Shown: one piece after another, positions 54,368-64,000 of the stretch | Layout: each line of letters starts with the position of its first letter | Position numbering within the stretch: position 1 is the first letter of the stretch | Source: Prinsepia uniflora | Taxonomy: Eukaryota > Streptophyta > Magnoliopsida > Rosales > Rosaceae | NCBI GenBank assembly: GCA_032719365.1 | Contig: CM064873.1 | Coordinates: forward strand, 5,180,501-5,244,500 | Reading direction: 5' to 3' | Length of the DNA stretch: 64,000 bases | Program-made: the position numbers and the translations under genes | Notes under the pieces: generated by a model | What the model saw: only the letters and a program-made list of their open reading frames with translations | Told to the model about the DNA's origin: nothing | Database searches by the model: none

Positions 54368-57300
54368 AATACCCCCACACTTAAACTTTGCTAGTCCCTA
54401 GCAAATAGTAAAATTAAACTACGAATTCAAAACAAGTAACCCTTAACCATTTGTCTCAATATTTCATAATTATAATCATGGCATAAAAGATTTTCACTTA
54501 AAGCGTTTAAGCATATGGAATTCAAGAGTTAATACATTGTAACAAAATGCTTCAACAAGTATGATAATGAGTAAATATGGTGAAATGGATCTCAACATGA
54601 ATAAAACAAGTATGAATCAACTCACAAAGATATGCACTCATAAATTCACTCAATTTTGTAAGGGTTTGTGTTTGCACTCAAAGTATGTGAGAAATACTCA
54701 CATAATCGAAATGAAGTACTTTTGCAAAATCTCAAACAAACACCTCAAGATAAAAACAACACATACTTGCGCAAATGAACCAAAACCATAAGCTTACTCA
54801 AGTGATTAACTCAACTAATCAAAATTTACCATCTTAAGGATCATAAGGTCTTTATAAAGGTTGTAATGGGGCTAAGTTTAGAGGCAAGGACAATATAGGA
54901 CAAGTGGTGCTCAATTCGTTCCAAGACTCAATAGACTCCCAAAACGTATCATAGCTTCCCAACCTTAGTGCAATGATGTCAGTAATCCATCCTTTCGAAC
55001 ATAGGCCTAATTTCATCATGTTGGGCCTCATAGTCATTCTTTGTGTCGGATTTACAAATGTAAGGGACTTAACTCAAACATTACATAACCAAACCTTATT
55101 ACCTTGATCGAGACTCAACTTTTTTTTTTCTTTTTTTTTTCTTCTTTTTTTTTTGATTTTTTTTTGATTTTTTTTTTTGAATTTTTTTTTTATATCAAGG
55201 TAATAACATGTGTCAACGATACAACAAAGCATGAGTCGGTAAATCCAAATAATTCACATAAAAGTCTTTCCAACATCATTATTTTCTCTTTACACAATCA
55301 TTATGTCTTTAACCGAGTTCTTGGAACAAGGGTAAAGGATGTCTATACTAAGCTCAAGTGTTTAGATAATCATGGTGATGAAAGAAAGGCTTAATGTGGG
55401 CTCAAAAGGGTTAAAACTAAGGGGGTCGCAACTTGTGCGCACAAAATAGGGAACATGGATGTTTGAATTTGTGGTGTTAACCCTAATGCCTTAATCATTT
55501 CCAAAATCAGAGAGTTTATTGACTCAAAAGCTTTGAAAATCACATAAAATAAGTTCTAGTACTCTAGAGTTCATTAAAAGCTATGGCAAGCAGTTATGAG
55601 GCATATGTATATCAATTTAAACAAAGAACTTATGAATCACTCATCAAAGATGTATATAAAGTTCTAAAGCTCACATAAGGTTCATATGATTCATACTTAT
55701 CTTATTATGCTCGTTTATATGCCAATTTACATGCATTATCTTCAAGTTATAACACTTAATCACAAAATATTAACAAACAAATTCAAGTTGTAGTGATTAT
55801 CTTTATGGCCATAACATATTCATTTTTGTTCATTTATATCATTGACAAGTTAAATGGCAACTTAAGACTCATAAAAATACTAAGTTAAAACAAAAAGATT
55901 CAAAAAAAAAAAAAACAATAATATTTTTTTTTTCATTTTTTTTTTCACCCTTTTTTTTTTATAATTTTTCAATTTTTTTTTTGTTTTTTGAACAATTAAA
56001 ATTGTAAACCATTCCCCCACACTTAAATTCTACATTGTCCTCAATGTAGGAAAATACGAAGTAATTAAACATAGAATCAAAGTAAGGAAGATGATTTACG
56101 AAAATAATAGGAAAACATTAAGTAAACAAAATAAAAGAGAGTGAAGGGTAGAGGATAGCAAATCTGTATTGATGACTCCTTCACATCCCGGGAACACATT
56201 GGGTTGCCTCCCAACAAGCGCTTGAAGTTTAACGTCCATCCAACCTAGACAGAGATGCAAGTTAGTTAGTCAGAGATGTACGTTAATTAAGAATGCAGTT
56301 TAGATATGCAAATTAAAGTTAAGGATGCAATGTGAGTTAAAGATGTAAGTTAGAGGAAGAGTGCAATGCAAGTTAAACTAAATATGCAAGTGAAGTTAAA
56401 AATGCAAGTTAAATGAAATATGAAATGCAAATTAGAATGAAAGATGCAAGTTAAGTGAAAATGCAAGTTAAATGAAAGATGAAATGCAAGAGAAAAAGAA
56501 AATAATTTATTTACGTATGAACAATTTTTTTTTTATAATTATTATTTTTTTATTTTTTTTTTCGGAATTTAAAAATTAAATAAATGAAGAATTTTTTTTA
56601 TTTTTTATTTTTACGAATTTTATGCTTTTTAAAAAAAAAATAAAAAAAATACCAAAAACAAAATAAAAATAAAAATAAGGAAAAGTGAATATTTACTATA
56701 AGCATTTATGAACAATTAAAAAGAATGAACATTATGTACAAGTATGAACAAGAATAAAATAACAAGTAAGAGAATTATAAACAAACATAAATGAACGACT
56801 ATTATGAACAAGTATGTATGTATACTAAGAAATATAAAAATTATGAACATGTATAAAAGGTAACAAGTAACATATATATTACATTTACTTACAAGTATGA
56901 ATCAATACTAACATAAAGCTAAGATAAGATTTTTTTTTTTTTTTAATTAAATTTTTTTTATTTCGATTTTTTTTTTAATTTATTATTATTATTTTTTTTT
57001 TTATTCCGAAATTTTTTTTTTCATTTAAAATTTAATGTTTAACAAGACATAAACAAATAATTGATTACATAAAAATAAAATAAGTGTAAACATAAAGTTA
57101 GTGGAACATAAAGGTTATGGAATAAAATTAAAAGAAAGTTAATGTAATATAATTAAAGTTAAGGGAATAAAGAAAAAGTGTGAATATTAAGTTAATGGAA
57201 TAAAGTATAATGGAATAAATAAAAGTAAAAGTAAAGAAAAATGAACATATAAAATATGCATTTATGACAAGTATCAATTTTAATAAGAACAAGTAAAAGT

Positions 57301-57613
57301 AAACAAATGAAATTAAATTATGAACAAGTATCAATTTTAATATGAACAAATATATAAAAAAAAAAATTATGAACATTTATGAACAAGTATAAATTAGAAA
57401 TTAAGAATAAGTAAAGTATGAGCATTATAAACAAAAATAATAAGAACAATAATAAGATGGATAAATAAAATATAAACAAGTAAGTAAGGGTTATAAACAA
57501 ATATAATATTAACAAAAGTAAAATTTATAAACAAGTATAATATGCACAATTTATATACATACACTAACAAATTAAAAATGATTTTCAATTTCCCCGGCAA
57601 CGGCGCCAAAAAT
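54368..57613 (-). other. Non-coding interior of the LARD-like element
   Basis: 3,246 bp rich in A/T homopolymers (about 55119-55190, 55900-55985, 56520-57025) and degenerate ATGCAAGTTAA repeats (56250-56500). A second TTTAAGTGTGGGGG-like tract lies near 56013. No open frame resembles gag, protease, reverse transcriptase or integrase. Confidence 0.85.
57591..57608 (-). other. Primer-binding site (tRNA-Asp)
   Basis: TGGCGCCGTTGCCGGGGA on the reverse strand is complementary to the 3' end of plant tRNA-Asp(GUC), five bases from the LTR. Confidence 0.9.
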
Positions 57614-59712
57614 TGACTACGCCCAAACTACGCATTAAATTAAACACGTAATTTGAGTATTGTGCAATTTAAACCCTTTTTGTGTAGATGTAGTATTGGT
57701 AAATAGGGATCGTTCTTAACCGGGGAAATTAGGGAACATTAATAATGTGTTAGTGGGAAAGAGTAATGAATAAATGAATAATGAATAAATTAATGAATTA
57801 AATAATTAAATAATTAAATAATTAACAAATTAATGAATTAATGAATTAAAGAATAAAAGAATTGAGAATTAAAGAATAAATGAATTAAAGAATTAACTAA
57901 TCAAAGAATAATAAACTAAGAGTATTAAAGAATAAAAGAATAAAGAGATGAAAGAATCAAAGAATAATAAACTAAAAGTAGAAAAGAAGAATAAAAGAAT
58001 AAAAGAATAAAAGAATAAAAGAATAAAGAATAAAAGAATAAAGAATAAAGAATTGAAAAGGGGGGGTTTTGAAAAGAGTTGTAAATATAAAATAAATAAA
58101 ACAAGTAAAAATAATTAAATACTTAATTTTACTTCTACTTTAACCTTTGTACTAGTGAATTTTCTTCAAACACATATTTTTACCAACACTCTAACATCAA
58201 GCTCATATTGAACCAATCACGAAATCATACCTTAATCATCTCAAATACATGCATACATTTTTCATATTATAAATGCACCGAACAGCGGATTATTACTTAC
58301 AATATGATTCACCTTAAGTAAGTGATTTAATGCGCCGAACAGCGATCAAACATTAAATCTCTTCAACTCTATCCTAAATGCCCCGAACAGCGGATCAACA
58401 TTTAGTTTCGAATTGAAGTTTAAGTACTAAAACATATGAAGTAAAAGAAACTCAAAAAGTAAAACACATGGAGATTGCATTCTTACTTACAAATGTTAGA
58501 AAGAAAATTCCAACACATATATTGAATTATAAGTAAAACCAATAACAATAACAAGAATTTAAGTAGAGAAGTATGAATTTTCACAAGAATCACCGAACAG
58601 CGGCAGGAAACTTGTGAAGATGGAAGAAGAAATACGAGGAATTCGGTCTTAAAACTCTTGAATTGCCTTAGAATTACTTGGCCTAGGTATTTCTTAAGGA
58701 AAGCACAAAAATGTGTTTAAGAGATCTCAAAGAAATATCACAAGAACAAAGTAAAGAGGAAATGAAATTAAGAAAAATAGAAATAACATAAATTAAGAAC
58801 AAGAATTAAAAGAAAGCTAATTAATAAGAAAATCTACAAGAAGTTAAAATGGTCCCAAAAATATCTCTCAAAAGAGAGAAATAAAAGAACTAAAAGAAGA
58901 AAACTAAAAACTAAGCAAAATGGAAGAAATGAAGCTAATTGGGGACTCCCCAAATACAAGAATTGAACCCCTATTTATAGGGGGGAAAAGCTAATTACAC
59001 TAAAAAAAATAAATAAAAACAAATAAAAGTTACAATAAAAATATTAAAAAGTGAAATGATGAGATTGGGTGGTGTTTGTGGGGAAAAAAATGTTAAGAAA
59101 ACAAAAGAAATGCTGCTGGAAATGGGCTGTCAGAAACAGCTGAAAAAGGGGGGAATATTCGGCTGGAGTGAGCTGGAAAGGGAAGGCATGGCCGGCAGCC
59201 TTTGCTGGAAAAGAAAGAAGAACATTCGGCTGGGCGGTGCTGAAGGAGGAACAGAGGATCGGCAAGCGCGCGCCGAAGTGAAGAGAGGCGCTTCGGTAGG
59301 CGCGTTCCGACGGATCCGCTTGCCTGGAGGAAGGCGCGCGGAACTGGGCTTGCGGGCCTGGGCAAGTTGGGCCGCTGGGCTTGGCAGCAGGCCGAGCTTC
59401 AGATGGTTGGGCTGACGGCGACTGGGCTGCTGGACTTTGGGCCGGAGATTTGAAATGGGCTGCACAGATTAATTTACTTAATTAATTTAGTTAATTTAGT
59501 AATATTTCACCCGAAATTCGTCCATAATTTCTTCATTATAATTCCGATCGAGACGATTCTTTCGCCAAAATACTCCAAATTACAAACTATTTATTTAAAT
59601 AAAAATAACACAAAATGAATTAATTTATCTATTTATTTAATATTTTAATATTAAAAGTCAAGTATAAAGGGTATAAAATAATATAAAATAATGCTTATTT
59701 GAGGACCTATCA
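57614..59712 (-). repeat. LTR (5' LTR in element orientation)
   Basis: Same length and, where compared, same sequence as 52269-54367 at a constant offset of 5,345 bp. A TATA-like CTATTTATAG near 58971, read in reverse, may be the promoter. Confidence 0.95.
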
Positions 59713-59717
59713 CTCAA
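59713..59717. other. TSD CTCAA, right copy
   Basis: Perfect match to 52264-52268. Confidence 0.95.
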
Positions 59718-60573
59718 GCCCAAATATCATTTATACGTAAATCCGTAAAGTCATATCGAAAACATTAAAATAATCCAGAAATCATCCTTGACTTATCAAT
59801 TCATTAAAAAATCCATTTTGACTCCGGGCCTAGCCCAAAATATCATTTGCACACTTCCTCGAAAAACGTGCCCGAAAGACCGATTAAAATATTCATTACA
59901 TCATAAATAATCATCCAAACAAATCATAATGTCATTGCAAACCAAATCATGCATTCAATCATGTAAAACATTTAACTATGCATGCATATCAATTTAGAAA
60001 ACAAACGTCCACTCACACACCGTCCAAACCGCTCGCTTCCCGAGCTGCACGCGTTTCCGTAATTTTCGACACTTGTTAGGAACCTCGAATCCTGTCCAAA
60101 ATTATTATGTAGGGTTACTAACAAGTCAATTTACATCATATCAACTTCCCATTATTTTCCGGGAATTTAATATCAATTTAAAATATAACATAAACTGACA
60201 GGACCCATCCCAATCCCCCCAGGATTAGTGTGGGATGACCCTGCTCCCGTCTGACACAAAGTGTCAGACAAGGGATATTTCCGACCTTTGCCCTCCCGGG
60301 CTATCAGAGTACGCCAGGATCCGGAGGAGGCATGTGATATCTCGGTCTCTGCTACAGTCCACATCCGATGTCAACCTGAAGGGCAGTCAAAACATTAAAA
60401 ACTGTGAGTGGACAAAACAAGAGTTTATAAAAACATTTAATAAGAAGACATTTGTACCCTCCACTAAAAAGCATGCATGCATTCGAAAACCATTTATCCA
60501 AAACAAACCATATGTGGGACTAAGCCCAAAGCAGATATAAACCAAGGTCGAAAGGACCACAATGAAAACGACC

Positions 60574-60578
60574 ATACG
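60574..60578. other. TSD ATACG, left copy
   Basis: ATACG before copy D, repeated at 63721-63725. Confidence 0.9.
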
Positions 60579-63500
60579 TGACAGGACCCATCCCAATCCC
60601 CCCGGGATTACCGTGGAATGTGCCCTTCTCCCGTCAAACAAGGGGTGTCGGACAAGGGATAACCAAGAGCCACTGCCCAAACGGGGCATCCAGAGTGCGC
60701 AAGGATCGATGGAGGAGGTGTGCAATGTCCCAGTCCCTGCTGCAAACGCATCCGTGATCAACCTGAAGGGCATTAAAACCAAAAGCTGTGAGTGGACAAA
60801 AACCAGTAAGTTCATCAAATACATTTATAAGACATTTATGCCCTCCAATAAAAACTTATGCATGCCACGAAAACCAGTAACCAAAACGTTTGCTCAACCG
60901 AGCCATTAGGGCCTTAGCCCAAAAACCGTCAACCAAAAACCAAGTGTGGGAACTCAGCCCAAAACTGTGAAATACCATACCTATACATAAACCACCATGT
61001 GGGTCACCACCCACGACCATAAATGAACATCAATTCATTAAAATCACACAATCATAAATCCACCCAGAAAGCCATTTCATTAATTCGTATTTTACCATTA
61101 CCATCACCAGCATCCCTGATGCTAGACGTCCCTGACGTCATGTCTCACGGTTTCACAAGCTACGCGTGCTGCCCGGGGTCTCTCCGGGTCCATATATCTG
61201 ACATCCCTGATGTCTGACGTCCCTGACGTCAATCATAGCAATCCTGCTCCTGAGTCATCATACGGTCCGGCTGCTCCGTATGGTGACCCTTCACAGGCAA
61301 TGCACCGTGACTTCCCCAGTGTCCCAGACATCTGGAGGAGACCATCATATATCCATGTGTACAGATGGTATATGGAAAAATAGTTTTATTAACTCATTTC
61401 ACAACATCACAATGGGCCCTGCCCGAATTTTCCATAAAACAACACATTTCCATTTAGGGTCCCTGACCCGAAATCACATTTATTAAATATAGGGCCCCTG
61501 ACCCGAAATCATCATTTTAATCCAACTGGGCCCCATGCCCGATAACATAACTCAAATGGGTCTCAGCCCGATTTTATACCAACTGGGCCCCTGGCCCGAT
61601 TTCATTAACCAACTGGGCCCCCGGCCCGATTCTCAAATGGACTCCAAGTCCGAAATTTCCAAAACAAGTGGGCCTCAAGCCCGAGTTCATCTTTCCAATA
61701 TAAAAACCATTTTATCATAATATTTATTTAACCACAAGCATGCAAAACCACAAATAAACCGTTAATCCCGATACACGTGAAATACGGAAAACACCTCGAA
61801 ATACGTGCAACATACCCAAAATCAATACTCACAAATACCATCATAGAAATCATGTATATAAACCATATAACACATTTAAGCATGCATAGGATTTATAAAA
61901 CCAAAGTCCACTCACAGATCGTTTTAACCGTGTGCCTCGATACGCGTGCCACCGGCCCTCCCGGGCCACACCACTATCACCGGGACTCCCAATCCTGTCC
62001 AAATCACATTAGAGGGTTACTAACCTCATCATTAACATCCTATCAAAGTCCCGTAATTTTCCCGAATTTTTACTTATTTTTAAACTTAATTTAAAACCTT
62101 CGGATATCCCGAACAATATCGAGACGGTGTCCGATCGACACGAAACCAATTCCAAAATGTCCGTTACATTAAATAGGATAGAAGTCATGTTGACCTCACC
62201 TCGAGATTCGTGCCCACGCGCCGCCACGCGCCGCCGTGAGTGGCTGCGCGTGAAACTCACGCGCCTGCTACAGTGTCACCAGCCCAACCCGTTTGTCTGG
62301 TAAACGGGTCCAATTCACCCGCGACACAACCCGGTTCCAATCCTGTCAATTCGATCCTAATTCCTTCAATTGATCATTCCATTAGTTTCGTTTTAAGTCC
62401 AATTACAAGTCTGTAAACTCAATTACACAAATCCTTACCCAGATTCCCACGATTCGATGATGATCCACGAAGAACACCCGGTTACTGTGCAATCATGGAA
62501 CTCCCTCAATTGATGCAGGTTTCATCCAATTGATGATTCCAGAAGCATCAATGGACCATGAGGAACAATTCCCCCACATCAATTGCACCAAACCTGTGCT
62601 CAAACGTCACGACTCAAGTTCGAGCACCGTCACTGTTCAACAATGGAGTTCTGTCAATCTCGATCGGTTTCCTTCAATTGATGATCCCAGAAGCATCGTG
62701 GGATCATGAGAAATCATTTCCCCACAACAATTGAGTCAATCACAGCCCCAAACTCCACGACTCAGCCTCGATTTCTTCCTCTGTCACCAAGCTCGATCAG
62801 AGCCAAAACGGCATCAATCCTTCTCGTTTTTGACGTGGATCGACTCGTCACAACCTCAGTAAGATGTTTCCAAGCTTCAATTCGATCGTCGCAGCCCAAT
62901 TCGTCCAATTTGATTTTCCCTCCCAAAACTTAATCTTTCGAATTCTCAGTTCCTCCTCACTGCCACTCTCTCGTGTTTACCCAGTTGAAATCACACTCAA
63001 AACGCTCACAAAATCACACTCTCAGGTTCAGCAATGGAAGAGGAATTGGTTGGGAGAGTATTGGATTTGGTTGTACACGGTAAAGGAAAATAGGATTAAT
63101 GGAAATTAAAAGATTAATTAATTAATTAAAAACTAATTAAACATCATCATGAGGTCTCCCCCAAAAACATGGATTCTGATTTCAAGGGATGAGTGACACT
63201 TGTCACTCATCCAGGTGTGTAGGGTCAACGGTCACTATTCATTATTATATTATTATTTTAATCCCGGCCTCGGTTCGTTAGTTCGTTTCCTTGACCATAA
63301 CGTCGTCGTCGGATCTCCGATTTCGGCATGCCGCCTGTCGTTGGATTCGTATCGACGATACCTACGTAACGGTCCTTGGCCCTCGCCCATCGGACCTCCC
63401 GATCAAAAAGTCAACATTTGGCCCCTAATAAGCCAAATTACCAAAATACCCCTCAACTTCCAAACACCATAACTTTCTCTACGAATGTCGGAATCGAACG

Positions 63501-63720
63501 TGCCGCCTGTCTATGAACTCGTGACGTCCCGAACTACGTCACGGTCATCGGTCAAAGTCCATTTGACCGCCCGAATAAAAAGTCAACATTTTACCCACGA
63601 CCAGGGGCAAAACGGTCATTTTGCACATTTTGTCCGATTCCGCCCTACTAACCACCGTTTAACCTCGCTAATCAAGATTAGTCACTAAACTAATCCCGGA
63701 ATTCGGGACGGGTCGTTACA
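60579..63720 (-). mobile_element. Complete solo LTR, family 1, copy D (3,142 bp)
   Basis: In reverse orientation it begins TGTAACGACCCGTCCCG (63720) and ends GGGTCCTGTCA (60579), with a perfect TSD ATACG. It carries the same landmarks as the + copy at 1240-4129, such as CTCGTGACGTCCCGAACTAC (63519-63538). Repeats of CTGGGCCCC(T/C)GGCCCGAT (61430-61690) and TGATGTCTGACGTCCCTGAC-like palindromes (61110-61240) occupy the variable part. No coding sequence is recognised. Confidence 0.9.
61430..61690. repeat. GGGCCC...GCCCGA tandem units in copy D
   Basis: About seven irregular 40-50-bp units with CAACTGGGCCCC and GCCCGATTT or GACCCGAAATCA. They are the counterpart of the GTTTAAAGAC block of the left-hand copies but with a different core. 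Confidence 0.7.
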
Positions 63721-63725
63721 ATACG
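63721..63725. other. TSD ATACG, right copy
   Basis: Perfect match to 60574-60578. Confidence 0.9.
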
Positions 63726-64000
63726 GGCCACTGCCTAAATCCATACGGGACTCGGCCCCAAACCATAAAGAAACCAAGTACACGAGCCACTGCTCAAATC
63801 CTGTGCACACCTGTGCACACCACATATCATATATCATATATACATCACATACATATATATAAGTCACACAACCAATCCTGTCATGGTATCCAAAGCTACG
63901 CGCGTGTTACCCGGGTCTCAATCCGAGTCATCTCAAAGTCAAGGTCAATGTCCGCAGACCACTGACCCTACCCGAGGTAATAGTAACCATAGCCTTCCTG

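Larger units (their letters stand above)
52269..59712 (-). mobile_element. Complete non-coding Ty3/gypsy-derived element (LARD-like, 7.4 kb)
   Basis: Two LTRs of 2,099 bp each (52269-54367 and 57614-59712) start TGACTACGCCC and end GAGGACCTATCA as printed, and every segment I compared is identical. A perfect TSD CTCAA flanks it. Next to the right LTR is CCCCGGCAACGGCGCCA (about 57592-57608), the 3' end of tRNA-Asp(GUC), a primer site of gypsy elements, so the element lies on the reverse strand. Beside the left LTR is the reverse complement of TTTAAGTGTGGGGGTATT, a polypurine tract. The 3.2-kb interior has no gag-pol, but keeps gypsy 3' landmarks near 56010-56060 (CATTGAGGACAATG... read in reverse) and 56200-56225 (GCGCTTGTTGGGAGGCAACC in reverse). 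It must have moved using another element's proteins. Confidence 0.93.
51463..64000 (-). mobile_element. Family-1 LTR copy B, split by nested insertions
   Basis: It starts (reverse orientation) TGACAGGACCAGTCCC with the CCTGCTCCCGTCTGAC motif of the family's 3' end. It continues to 52268, resumes at 59713-60195 after the 7.4-kb element, and would resume outside the window after copy C. 59713-60195 is collinear with the matching part of copy D (the GTCCACTCACA segment, 'AATCCTGTCCAAA', 'GGGTTACTAAC'). No protein is encoded. Confidence 0.7.
60196..64000 (-). mobile_element. Family-1 LTR copy C, interrupted by copy D
   Basis: It starts TGACAGGACCCATCCC after TAAAC (60191-60195). It runs to 60578, resumes at 63726 after copy D with the same style of sequence (GACTCGGCCCCAAACC, then CACACCTGTGCACACC), and leaves the window. 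The TSD cannot be completed. It sits inside copy B. Confidence 0.7.

Noticed and set aside
60196..63720. Single 3.5-kb LTR from the first TGACAGG to TGTAACG
   Set aside because: Flanks TAAAC and ATACG do not match. Starting at the second TGACAGG (60579) gives a perfect ATACG TSD, so two nested copies explain it better.

Overview
The window is nuclear DNA of a flowering plant, most likely a eudicot. It has spliced genes with GT-AG introns, plastid-type transit peptides, a DYW-class PPR editing factor, and many LTR retrotransposons and MITEs. All protein names come from recognising conserved residues by eye. No database was searched.

Layout. 1-9.6 kb is repeat territory. It holds the 3' end of a long LTR, a decayed Mutator-like element (MULE) with long inverted arms, a 2.9-kb solo LTR with perfect target-site duplications (TSDs) inside that MULE, an NBS-LRR gene fragment and a PB1-domain pseudogene fragment. 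9.7-36 kb is the gene-bearing core: a CCCH/RRM splicing factor (+), a plastid CBM20 starch-binding protein (-), an OTP81-like PPR-DYW editing factor (-), an AtPH1-like PH-domain protein (-), an intronless broken CHFR-type FHA-RING copy (-), an FQR1-like quinone reductase (+) and anthranilate synthase alpha (-). Mobile DNA lies between them: a MULE-like MITE, a complete GAG-only LTR element (TR-GAG), and a truncated LTR element with tandem promoter modules. 36-64 kb has no gene I can support. It holds a hAT-type MITE with an 8-bp TSD, a CACTA-like subterminal array, a solo LTR nested in another solo LTR, and a stack of nested LTR elements. That stack includes a 7.4-kb non-autonomous element whose two 2,099-bp LTRs look identical.

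The genes do not form one pathway. Three of them (anthranilate synthase alpha, the PH-domain protein, the OTP81-like PPR) match Arabidopsis genes that I recall as neighbours on chromosome 2 (At2g29690, At2g29700, At2g29760). The core is therefore probably an old collinear block widened by transposons. FQR1 and anthranilate synthase are convergent with stops about 150 bp apart.

The strongest structural results rest on exact boundaries read from the sequence: TSDs for four LTR insertions, one MITE with an 8-bp TSD, and clean exon joins for the multi-exon genes. The most unusual observations are: a short palindromic TG...CA element that resembles the 3' terminus of the long LTR family; an FQR1-like protein with altered FMN-loop residues; long degenerate repeats in the C-termini of two neighbouring genes; and three USE+TATA-like promoter modules in tandem inside an LTR.
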